Counted from the first letter of the stretch, positions 1 to 5,453 are shown. The stretch is DNA of 5,453 nt from Flavobacteriales bacterium (GCA_013214975.1 JABSPR010000129.1:1-5453), one strand, 5' to 3'. Notes: generated by a model not told the origin, from the letters alone. A program made the numbers and translations.

Positions 1-1613
1 ACGAAAACGAAGACCATATCAAGTTCCTTTTGTCCAGGATGGACAAGATTATAGATCGCATTAAACTTGGTGGAGGAAAAGCTAAACTCGACAAGCAACA
101 CGAGAAAGGAAAGCTAACCGTTCGTGAACGCGTTGATCTCTTAATCGATATAGATACTAAGTTCTTGGAAATAGCCCCTTTGGCTGGGTACGAAATGTAC
201 GAAGAACATGGTGGTTGCCCGTGTGGTGGAACCACGGTACATATTGGCTACGTTAGTGGTAATCAGTGTGTAATTGTTGCCAATGATGCAAGTGTTAAAG
301 CGGGTTCATGGTTCCCAATAACCGTAAAAAAGATTTTACGTGCTCAGGAAATCTCTACGGAGAATAACCTACCGATAATTTATTTAGTAGATAGCGCTGG
401 AGTATATCTTCCACTTCAAGATGAAATCTTTCCTGACAAAGAAGACTTCGGACGAATATTCAGAAATAATGCAATTATGTCTGCCAGAGGAATTGTTCAG
501 ATTTCTGCCGTTATGGGAAGTTGTGTTGCTGGTGGAGCTTATCTGCCAATCATGTCTGACGAAACATTGATTGTAGATGGTACAGGTTCTATCTTTTTGG
601 CTGGCTCTTATTTGGTAAAAGCTGCGATTGGAGAAGAAATCGATAATGAAACTTTAGGAGGCGCTACAACGCATACTGCTATCTCTGGTATTGCTGACTA
701 TCGCTGTAAAGACGACACAGAGTGTATCCAGAAGATCAGAACAATATTCCAGTCTATTCAACCCTCTGAATTGGCAAACTTTAAAAGAGCAGAACCTCGA
801 ATGCCCGCCAAATCATTAGATGAACTTTACGGTTTAATCCCAAAAATCCGCGAGAAACCGTATGAGACACGAGATATTATTGATAGGCTCGTTGACAATT
901 CGAAATTTAACGAGTACAAAGAGGATTTTGGCAAAACTATCGTTTGTGGAACAGCCAATATTGATGGCTGGGCTGTTGGAATTATTGCAAATCAAAGAAG
1001 CATAATAAAAACAGAGAAAGGTGAAATGCGATTTGGAGGAGTTATTTATTCTGACTCATCTGTTAAAGCAGCACGATTTATTATGAATTGCAATCAAAAG
1101 AAAATACCTCTGGTCTTCTTGCAGGACGTAACAGGTTTTATGGTGGGTTCTAGATCCGAACACGAAGGAATTATTAAAAACGGCGCTAAATTAGTTAGTG
1201 CGATGGCGAACTCTATAGTTCCTAAGTTCACTGTAATATTAGGAAATTCATATGGCGCTGGAAATTATGCTATGTGCGGTAAGGCTTATGATCCAAGACT
1301 TATAGTGGGATGGCCAACCGCTAAAATTGCAGTAATGGGAGGAAAACAAGCTGCCCAGGTTTTAGTCCAAATACAAGCGTCTGCACTTAAAAAAGCCGGA
1401 GAACAAATTACAGAGGCAGATAAGAAAAAACTCCTAGATAAAATTTCCAAGAAATACGAGAAAGAAACAACAGCAATGTATGCGGCAGCTCGTTTATGGA
1501 TAGACGCTATTATCGATCCCATAGAAACTCGTAATGTAATTTCATTGGGTATAGAGGCCGCGAACCATAAACCTATCACGGAAAAATACAACGTAGGAAT
1601 AATTCAAACATAA
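1..1613 (+). CDS. Acyl-CoA carboxylase beta subunit, methylcrotonyl-CoA carboxylase type (5' partial)
   Basis: This is the carboxyltransferase subunit of a biotin-dependent acyl-CoA carboxylase. It moves carboxyl from biotin, carried by a partner subunit not in the window, to an acyl-CoA. Numbered from the ATG at 39, the N-terminal half has GGCPCGGTT (58-66), DSAGVYLP (118-125), the oxyanion-hole stretch MGSCVAGGAY (159-168) and IFLAGSYLVKAAIGEE (185-200). The C-terminal half has FLQDVTGFMVGS and the second oxyanion loop GNSYGAGNYAMCG (about 400-412). The MGSC.AGGAY, AGxxLVKAA.GEE and YGAGNYxMCG patterns match methylcrotonyl-CoA or geranyl-CoA carboxylase better than propionyl-CoA carboxylase, so 3-methylcrotonyl-CoA (leucine breakdown) is the likely but unproven substrate. 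The frame is open to the left edge, and codons 3-17 read ENEDH, an N-terminal motif I recall from Bacteroidota homologues. The true start is therefore probably upstream, and the TTG at 30 and ATG at 39 are internal. No frameshift or missing key residue was seen. Confidence 0.93.
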   Translation, partial: ENEDHIKFLLSRMDKIIDRIKLGGGKAKLDKQHEKGKLTVRERVDLLIDIDTKFLEIAPLAGYEMYEEHGGCPCGGTTVHIGYVSGNQCVIVANDASVKAGSWFPITVKKILRAQEISTENNLPIIYLVDSAGVYLPLQDEIFPDKEDFGRIFRNNAIMSARGIVQISAVMGSCVAGGAYLPIMSDETLIVDGTGSIFLAGSYLVKAAIGEEIDNETLGGATTHTAISGIADYRCKDDTECIQKIRTIFQSIQPSELANFKRAEPRMPAKSLDELYGLIPKIREKPYETRDIIDRLVDNSKFNEYKEDFGKTIVCGTANIDGWAVGIIANQRSIIKTEKGEMRFGGVIYSDSSVKAARFIMNCNQKKIPLVFLQDVTGFMVGSRSEHEGIIKNGAKLVSAMANSIVPKFTVILGNSYGAGNYAMCGKAYDPRLIVGWPTAKIAVMGGKQAAQVLVQIQASALKKAGEQITEADKKKLLDKISKKYEKETTAMYAAARLWIDAIIDPIETRNVISLGIEAANHKPITEKYNVGIIQT

Positions 1614-1617
1614 ATAA

Positions 1618-2100
1618 ATGAGTCAGTTAAGCACAGCAGATCTCTGCGATGATCATTCAGATAATCTAGTAATTGCAGATCCATTATTTAACATTTACGG
1701 TAAACATGCCTCGTTTTTTGGTAAAATAGTTACTGTTAAAATATTTGAGGACAATGTTATCTTAAAAGAGACCTTATCTACTAATGGCAATGGAAAGGTA
1801 TTAGTCGTAGACGGAGGAGGGTCAACCAGATGTGCTTTGGTTGGAGATTTAATAGCTGCTCTAGCAGTAAAAAATGAATGGTCCGGTATTATAGTTTACG
1901 GATGTATAAGAGATGCCAGGGAAATTAGTACAATTGAAATTGGCATTAAAGCCATTGGAACTTGCCCGATAAAGAGTATAAAAAAAGGACAGGGTGATAA
2001 ACAAATTCCAGTAAAGTTTGCAAGCACTACATTTACTCCAGGTCACTTTGTATACTCTGATGAAGATGGTATTATCGTTAGCGAAAAGGCTATCATATAA
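1618..2100 (+). CDS. RraA-family protein, putative 4-hydroxy-4-methyl-2-oxoglutarate/oxaloacetate aldolase
   Basis: A 160-residue cytosolic protein of the RraA fold, the usual length (E. coli RraA is 161 residues). Landmarks are STADLCDD (5-12), PLFNIYGK (22-29), GKIVTVKIFEDN (35-46), VLVVDGGGSTRCAL (61-74), GDLIAALAVKNEW (76-88), GCIRDA (95-100) and DGIIVSE (150-156). The family's class II aldolase members use a G-D/E-x-x-A motif followed about 17-20 residues later by R-D. Both are present (G76-D77-x-x-A80 and R98-D99), and the R-D is absent in E. coli RraA as I recall it. This favours divalent-metal-dependent cleavage of 4-hydroxy-4-methyl-2-oxoglutarate to pyruvate, or oxaloacetate decarboxylation, over RNase E inhibition. 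The ATG lies 4 nt after the carboxylase stop with no Shine-Dalgarno, so the two genes are probably co-transcribed. The fold assignment is firm; the substrate is an inference. Confidence 0.9.
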   Translation: MSQLSTADLCDDHSDNLVIADPLFNIYGKHASFFGKIVTVKIFEDNVILKETLSTNGNGKVLVVDGGGSTRCALVGDLIAALAVKNEWSGIIVYGCIRDAREISTIEIGIKAIGTCPIKSIKKGQGDKQIPVKFASTTFTPGHFVYSDEDGIIVSEKAII

Positions 2101-2110
2101 TAAATACTTC

Positions 2111-2141
2111 TAAGGTCATTTTAATACCTTTACGGACCTTA
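2111..2141 (+). promoter_or_regulatory. Hairpin in the rraA-thrS gap
   Basis: TAAGGTC (2111-2117) pairs perfectly with GACCTTA (2135-2141), giving a 7-bp stem and a 17-nt loop. Part of the loop, ACCTT (2126-2130), could pair instead with AAGGT (2112-2116), so two foldings compete. There is no T-tract after the stem, so a classical intrinsic terminator is unlikely. It sits 13 nt before the thrS ATG, where it could act on thrS translation or mark the end of the upstream transcript. The gap is too short for a T-box leader. Its function is unknown. Confidence 0.35.
2125..2132 (+). promoter_or_regulatory. Possible Bacteroidota -7 promoter element for thrS
   Basis: TACCTTTA matches 7 of 8 positions of the Bacteroidota sigma-A -7 consensus TAnnTTTG; only the final G is missing. 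A start of transcription 4-8 nt downstream would leave a leader of roughly 15-20 nt before the thrS ATG at 2155. No good TTTG-type -33 box is visible about 20 nt upstream, which weakens the call. If real, it separates the translation cluster from the carboxylase-rraA pair. Confidence 0.33.
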
Positions 2142-2154
2142 TTAATTACCCAAT

Positions 2155-4101
2155 ATGATTATAGTAACCTTTCCAGACAAGAATACAAGAACATATCCAG
2201 AAGGGACTACTTCCCTCGAGGTGGCTACTTCTATAAGTGAAGGCCTAGCAAGAAATGTTTTAGCCGCCAAAGTTGATGGCGAATTAATAGATGCTACCCG
2301 TCCTTTAAATGGAGATGCGCAATTAGAATTGATTACTTGGGGCAGCGATAATGCAAAAAATGTTCTTTGGCACTCTACAGCTCATCTTATGGCTGAAGCT
2401 TTACAATTCTTTTATCCTGATGTTAAATTTTGGGTTGGGCCAGCATTAGGCAATGGATTTTACTACGATGTTGATTTAAACGGACGAGACTTCTCTTCAG
2501 ACGAATTTTCGAAGATTGAGAAAAAAATGTTAGAGCTCGCTCGAACAAATAGTTCTTTCGTACGAAAAGAAATATCGAAAGCAGACGCAATCTCTTTGTT
2601 CAAGGAGAAAGATGACGAATACAAATTAGATTTACTTGAAGGGTTAGAAGATGGAAACATCACTTTATACACGCAAGGTGATTTTACAGACCTGTGCAGA
2701 GGTCCTCACATTCCAAACACTGGCTTTATCAAGGCGGTTAAATTATTAAGTGTCGCCGGTGCCTACTGGAAAGGAGATGAAAACAACAAGCAGCTAACTC
2801 GTATTTATGGCATTAGTTTCCCTAAACAAAAAGAGCTAACCGAATACTTAGAATTACTCGAAGAGGCGAAAAAAAGAGATCATAGAAAAATTGGTAAGGA
2901 ATTAGAGCTATTCATGTTCTCCGAAAAAGTTGGACAAGGGTTACCAATGTGGCTTCCCAAAGGTGCAATGCTTAAAGAAAGATTAGAAAACTTTTTAAAA
3001 GACATTCAGTTAAAATCTGGTTACGAACCCGTTGTAACGCCACATATTGGCAACAAAAATTTATACGTTACTTCTGGTCATTACGAAAAATATGGAGCCG
3101 ATGCATTTCAACCAATACAAACACCTAAAGAAGGTGAAGAGTTTTATTTAAAACCTATGAATTGCCCTCACCATTGTGAGATGTACAAATACAAACCTCG
3201 GTCGTACAAAGATTTACCGATACGATTTGCTGAATTTGGAACTGTATATAGATATGAGCAATCGGGTGAATTGTCTGGATTAACAAGAGTAAGAGGTTTT
3301 ACCGTTGATGATGCTCACCTATTTTGCCGACCCGATCAAGTAAAAGACGAGTTTTTAAAAGTCATTGATTTAGTATTGTTTGTATTTAATGCTCTAGGCT
3401 TTCATGACTATACAGCTCAAATATCTTTGAGAGATCCAGAAAATAGGGAGAAATATATTGGCTCAGATGAAAATTGGGAGAAAGCAGAATCCGCGATTAT
3501 CGAAGCAGCCGAAGAGAAAGGATTAAAGACGACCGTTGAACTTGGCGAAGCTGCGTTTTATGGTCCGAAGTTGGATTTTATGGTAAAAGATGCCTTAGGA
3601 AGGCAATGGCAACTAGGGACTATTCAAGTAGACTATAACCTTCCGGAAAGATTTGAACTCGATTATGTAGGTAACGACGATCAAAAGCACCGACCAGTAA
3701 TGATTCACCGCGCCCCATTTGGTTCTCTAGAGCGATTTATTGCTGTTCTTATCGAACATTGCGCAGGGAAATTCCCATTATGGCTAGCGCCCGAACAATT
3801 TATAATCCTACCAATTAGCGATAAGTATAATGAGTATGCAGAAAATGTTTTAAAATTGCTAAAAAATTACGACCTTCGCGGGCTTGTCGATAGTCGTAAC
3901 GAGAAAATCGGTAAAAAGATAAGGGACGCAGAAATTAACAAACTTCCTTATATGCTTATCGTAGGAGAATCAGAATTTAACAACGATTCTATTTCGGTTA
4001 GGAAACAAGGAAAAGAAGATTTAGGAGAAATGAAGTTAACTGACTTTGTTTCTAAAATCGAAAAAGAGATTTTTAAGAACAAAGAGTATATTAATAATTA
4101 A
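2155..4101 (+). CDS. thrS: Threonyl-tRNA synthetase
   Basis: Charges tRNA-Thr with threonine in the cytosol. The 648 residues match the usual full-length bacterial enzyme (E. coli 642). Residues 1-61 form the TGS domain. The editing domain that removes mischarged serine shows HSTAH (H73, H77) and DLCRGPH (C181, H185). The class II catalytic core follows: motif 1 around GYEPVVTPHI (289-298); zinc ligands C337 (MNCPHH), H388 (DDAH) and H518 (IHR), equivalent to E. coli C334, H385 and H511; motif 2 from RFAEFGTVYRYE (357-368); motif 3 in HRAPFGSLERF, with R527. From about residue 545 to the end is the HGTP anticodon-binding domain. All key residues are present, so the enzyme should aminoacylate and edit. 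The ATG at 2155 gives the family N-terminus directly. There is no Shine-Dalgarno, but A lies at -3. infC begins 17 nt downstream. Confidence 0.98.
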   Translation: MIIVTFPDKNTRTYPEGTTSLEVATSISEGLARNVLAAKVDGELIDATRPLNGDAQLELITWGSDNAKNVLWHSTAHLMAEALQFFYPDVKFWVGPALGNGFYYDVDLNGRDFSSDEFSKIEKKMLELARTNSSFVRKEISKADAISLFKEKDDEYKLDLLEGLEDGNITLYTQGDFTDLCRGPHIPNTGFIKAVKLLSVAGAYWKGDENNKQLTRIYGISFPKQKELTEYLELLEEAKKRDHRKIGKELELFMFSEKVGQGLPMWLPKGAMLKERLENFLKDIQLKSGYEPVVTPHIGNKNLYVTSGHYEKYGADAFQPIQTPKEGEEFYLKPMNCPHHCEMYKYKPRSYKDLPIRFAEFGTVYRYEQSGELSGLTRVRGFTVDDAHLFCRPDQVKDEFLKVIDLVLFVFNALGFHDYTAQISLRDPENREKYIGSDENWEKAESAIIEAAEEKGLKTTVELGEAAFYGPKLDFMVKDALGRQWQLGTIQVDYNLPERFELDYVGNDDQKHRPVMIHRAPFGSLERFIAVLIEHCAGKFPLWLAPEQFIILPISDKYNEYAENVLKLLKNYDLRGLVDSRNEKIGKKIRDAEINKLPYMLIVGESEFNNDSISVRKQGKEDLGEMKLTDFVSKIEKEIFKNKEYINN

Positions 4102-4105
4102 AGAC

Positions 4106-4121
4106 GGAGGGCTACGCCATA
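4106..4121 (+). promoter_or_regulatory. Strong Shine-Dalgarno and ATA initiation codon of infC
   Basis: GGAGGG (4106-4111) is followed, 8 nt after GGAGG, by ATA (4119-4121). The frame upstream of this ATA runs into a stop at 4095-4097 and holds no ATG, GTG or TTG. None of the other visible starts (rraA, thrS, rpmI, rplT) has such a motif. An alternative start, ATT at 4125, would lie 14 nt from GGAGG, too far for good spacing. GCTA (4111-4114) can pair with TAGC (4120-4123), placing the first base of the start codon in a small loop. Confidence 0.8.
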
Positions 4122-4688
4122 GCAATTAGAAGATCAAATAAAGGAGCAAGACGGGAAGTATATAACCCGTACAAAATCAATGACGAAATTGAGGCTCGGG
4201 AAGTTCGTGTTGTAGGTGAAGGTATTGAACCCGGTGTTTACGGCATTACGGAAGCCATTAAAATGGCGGATGATCAAGAACTGGATCTAGTGCAGATATC
4301 TCCGGAAGCGAGACCTCCTGTTTGCAAAATTATTGATTACAAAAAGTTTTTATACGAATACAAAAAGAAGCAGAAAGAACTAAAATCAAAAGCTTCGAAA
4401 GTAGTCGTCAAAGAAATTAGATTTGGTCCTAATACAGATGATCATGATTTTAACTTTAAGTTAAAGCATGCTACTAAGTTTTTAGAAGACAATGCTAAAG
4501 TAAAAGCATTTGTATTCTTCAAAGGCCGATCTATATTATTTAAAGAAAAGGGTGAGTTGTTATTATTAAAGTTTGCCCAAGAGTTGGAAGAACTTGCAAA
4601 AGTAGAGCAATTACCTAAGCAAGAAGGACGAAGGATGATTATGATGCTAACGCCATTATCATCGGGTCAAAAGAAAAGTAAAAAATAG
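4119..4688 (+). CDS. infC: Translation initiation factor IF-3, with non-canonical ATA start
   Basis: IF3 binds the 30S subunit, keeps it apart from 50S and rejects initiation at wrong codons. Reading from ATA at 4119 gives 189 residues starting (M)AIRRSNKGARREVYNPYKIND, close to E. coli's 180. The N-domain carries KINDEIEAREVRVVG (19-33), LDLVQISPEARPPVCKIIDY (55-74) and KFLYEYKKKQKE (76-87). A lysine-rich linker follows (about 82-98), then the C-domain with KEIRFGPNTDDHDFNFKLKHA (98-118), AFVFFKGRSI and RRMIMMLTPL. The first ATG in frame, at 4263, is codon 49, inside the N-domain, and cannot be the real start. Known biology: E. coli infC starts with AUU, and IF3 discrimination against such codons gives negative feedback. 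The same logic is inferred here. rpmI follows after 7 nt. Confidence 0.93.
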   Translation: MAIRRSNKGARREVYNPYKINDEIEAREVRVVGEGIEPGVYGITEAIKMADDQELDLVQISPEARPPVCKIIDYKKFLYEYKKKQKELKSKASKVVVKEIRFGPNTDDHDFNFKLKHATKFLEDNAKVKAFVFFKGRSILFKEKGELLLLKFAQELEELAKVEQLPKQEGRRMIMMLTPLSSGQKKSKK

Positions 4689-4695
4689 AAGTACT

Positions 4696-4893
4696 ATGCC
4701 AAAAATGAAAACAGTTTCTAGTGCAAAAAAGAGATTCTCTTTTACAGCGACTGGAAAGATTAAAAGAAAGCATGCCTTTAAAAGTCACATCTTAACTAAG
4801 AAGTCGACTAAAAGAAAAAGGAACTTAACTTATTTTACATGTGTGCATAAAGCAGATGTATCTAGAGTAAGGTTTATGCTTTGCAGAGGATAA
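4696..4893 (+). CDS. rpmI: Large-subunit ribosomal protein L35 (bL35)
   Basis: A 65-residue basic protein of the 50S subunit, the standard L35 length. The family signature is clear: PKMKT at 2-6, then SSAKKRFSFTATGKIKRKHA (8-27), KSHIL (29-33), and a basic stretch around KKSTKRKRNL (35-44). It starts 7 nt after the infC stop. There is no strong Shine-Dalgarno, only a weak GAAG, with A at -3. It ends with TAATAA, giving two consecutive stops. It is certainly co-transcribed with infC and probably with rplT. Confidence 0.97.
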   Translation: MPKMKTVSSAKKRFSFTATGKIKRKHAFKSHILTKKSTKRKRNLTYFTCVHKADVSRVRFMLCRG

Positions 4894-4912
4894 TAATTAA
4901 TTGTAGAATATA

Positions 4913-4951
4913 GATTAGCACCAAAGAGTCCGATTTTGCGGAACGCTAACT
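4913..4951 (+). promoter_or_regulatory. Candidate L20 autoregulatory RNA structure in the rpmI-rplT gap
   Basis: TTAGC (4915-4919) pairs with GCTAA (4945-4949). Immediately inside, GTCCG (4928-4932) pairs with CGGAAC (4939-4944), with A4942 bulged and an ATTTTG loop (4933-4938). The two helices are joined by an 8-nt bulge, ACCAAAGA (4920-4927), on the 5' side only and none on the 3' side. The structure ends 15-17 nt before the rplT ATG. L20 controls its own operon in E. coli and Bacillus by binding mRNA that mimics its 23S rRNA site, so a similar role is plausible. The pairing is seen directly; the function is inferred. The rest of the gap (4894-4966) is AT-rich with no other recognisable element. 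Confidence 0.45.
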
Positions 4952-4966
4952 GTAAAATTTAGTAAT

Positions 4967-5311
4967 ATGCCAAGAGCTACTAACAACGTTGCCGCTAAGC
5001 AACGAAAGAAAAAAATATACAAACAAGCCAAAGGCTTTTTTGGAAAAGGAAAGAACGTTTACACAAACGCCCGTAACAGGCTGGAAAAAGGTTATACTTA
5101 CGCTTACAGAGATAGAAAAGCGAAGAAAAGAACTTTCAGAGGTTTATGGATTATGAGAATTAATGCTGGTGCAAGAGAGCACGGTATGTCATATTCTACT
5201 TTCATGGGTAAAATTCACGCTCAAGGAATTGAATTAAACAGAAAAGTATTAGCTGATTTATCTATGAATCATCCAGTTGCTTTCAAAGCGATCTGCGATA
5301 GTCTTAAATAA
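4967..5311 (+). CDS. rplT: Large-subunit ribosomal protein L20 (bL20)
   Basis: A 114-residue protein that binds 23S rRNA early and is needed to start 50S assembly. The length is typical. It has the long basic N-terminal extension with KQRKKKIYKQAKGFFGKGKN (11-30), AYRDRKAKKRTFRGLW (46-61) and MRINAGAREHGMSYS (63-77). The globular C-terminal half ends in HPVAFKAI (102-109). The start has no Shine-Dalgarno but has A at -3. L20 is the repressor of its own cluster in several bacteria, and the bulged hairpin directly upstream suggests the same here. The stop lies 11 nt from the stop of a convergent gene. Confidence 0.98.
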   Translation: MPRATNNVAAKQRKKKIYKQAKGFFGKGKNVYTNARNRLEKGYTYAYRDRKAKKRTFRGLWIMRINAGAREHGMSYSTFMGKIHAQGIELNRKVLADLSMNHPVAFKAICDSLK

Positions 5312-5322
5312 ATCTTATTGAA

Positions 5323-5453
5323 CTAAAATCCTATTCGACTTAGCCCTTTTGCGGCTGAGTCATATTGAGGATTTATTGAGAGTGCTAGTCTATAATTAGA
5401 TTCAGCACTTTTTGTATTACCTAATAGTTCGTAACTGTAACCCAGATTATAGT
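5323..5453 (-). CDS. C-terminal end of a TPR-repeat protein (5' end outside window)
   Basis: On the - strand, from 5451 down to the TAG at 5325-5323, a frame of 42 sense codons runs in from the window edge. It encodes one nearly ideal tetratricopeptide repeat. Setting L of YNLGYSYELLG as position 7 puts every consensus residue in place: L7, G8, Y11, G15, A20, Y24, A27 and P32 (SINPQY). Ten more residues, ending RIGF, finish the protein. TPRs are helix-turn-helix protein-interaction repeats, so the protein probably scaffolds or binds a partner. Its other domains, length and localisation cannot be known from here. It converges on rplT. It would be easy to miss because it is short and cut by the window edge. 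The full match to the TPR spacing makes chance unlikely. Confidence 0.85.
   Translation of the reverse strand, partial: YNLGYSYELLGNTKSAESNYRLALSINPQYDSAAKGLSRIGF
5326..5374 (+). other. Long interrupted hairpin between the convergent gene ends
   Basis: GACTTAGCC (5337-5345) pairs with GGCTGAGTC (5353-5361) over 9 bp with one G-U pair, around a 7-nt loop, CTTTTGC. Below an internal loop, AAATCCT (5326-5332) pairs with AGGATTT (5368-5374) for 7 more bp. No T-tract follows on either strand, so it is not a classical terminator. It could protect the rplT 3' end or assist termination with the hairpin downstream. It lies in the last codons of the - strand TPR gene, which limits how freely it can have evolved. 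Confidence 0.4.
5381..5413 (+). terminator. Probable intrinsic terminator of the thrS-infC-rpmI-rplT operon
   Basis: AGTGCT (5381-5386) pairs with AGCACT (5404-5409). Above a bulged C5403, AGTCT (5387-5391) pairs with AGATT (5398-5402) including one G-U, around the loop ATAATT. A run of five T (5409-5413, the first in the stem) follows on the + strand. The stem is only moderately GC-rich and the T run is short. Position about 70 nt after rplT and orientation fit operon termination. It lies antisense within the TPR gene's coding region. Confidence 0.5.

Noticed and set aside
1286..1591. 101-residue open frame on the - strand inside the carboxylase gene.
   Set aside because: It lies wholly opposite a strongly conserved coding region, with no recognisable family features and no start signal. 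It is a shadow of the + strand gene.
1861..2046. 61-residue open frame on the - strand inside the RraA-family gene.
   Set aside because: Antisense shadow with no domain pattern; the + strand frame carries conserved motifs throughout.
2101..2154. T-box riboswitch upstream of thrS.
   Set aside because: The gap is only 54 nt, far too short for a T-box, with no T-box core sequence; T-boxes are also mainly a Firmicutes feature.
2463..2672. 69-residue open frame on the - strand inside thrS.
   Set aside because: Antisense shadow; the serine- and phenylalanine-rich composition is what the complement of Lys/Glu-rich coding sequence gives.
4263..4688. IF3 starting at the first in-frame ATG (141 residues).
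   Set aside because: It would lack KINDEI..REVRVVG, the most recognisable N-domain motif of IF3, which is encoded intact and in frame upstream to 4119.
5312..5453. A tRNA gene downstream of rplT, suggested by the hairpins.
   Set aside because: No GGTTCGA-type T-arm or matching acceptor stem can be found, and the stretch is better explained by a TPR reading frame on the - strand.
1..5453. Mobile element, CRISPR array, or defence system.
   Set aside because: No direct-repeat array, terminal inverted repeats, transposase or integrase is visible, and the gene content is conserved housekeeping and core metabolism.

Overview
The window looks like part of a Bacteroidota chromosome, probably a Flavobacteria-like lineage. 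The DNA is AT-rich. The proteins resemble that phylum's versions of IF3, ThrRS and the acyl-CoA carboxylase beta subunit. Most genes have no Shine-Dalgarno sequence, and one TAnnTTTG-like -7 element is visible. This placement is inferred from recalled family sequences, not from a search.

Positions 1-2100 hold two metabolic genes on the + strand, 4 nt apart. The first is a carboxyltransferase beta subunit of the methylcrotonyl-CoA carboxylase type, whose 5' end lies outside the window. The second is a small RraA-family protein that keeps the residues of a 4-hydroxy-4-methyl-2-oxoglutarate/oxaloacetate aldolase. A 54-nt gap with a 7-bp hairpin and a possible -7 element follows.

Positions 2155-5311 are the classical translation cluster thrS-infC-rpmI-rplT (ThrRS, IF3, L35, L20). 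infC has no ATG, GTG or TTG that would give a full-length protein. Its family-conserved N-terminus begins at an ATA codon (4119), 8 nt after GGAGG, the only strong Shine-Dalgarno motif among the starts visible here. A start search limited to the usual codons would begin at 4263 and lose 48 residues. The 73-nt gap between rpmI and rplT is the longest inside the cluster and folds into a compact bulged hairpin, a candidate L20 feedback site.

Positions 5323-5453 contain the 3' end of a convergent - strand gene that encodes one very clear TPR repeat. It ends only 11 nt from the rplT stop. The likely terminator of the ribosomal operon is therefore embedded in the antisense of this gene. Nothing here looks mobile or CRISPR-like. 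The most interesting material is regulatory: the IF3 start codon, the L20 leader candidate and the overlapping convergent gene end.
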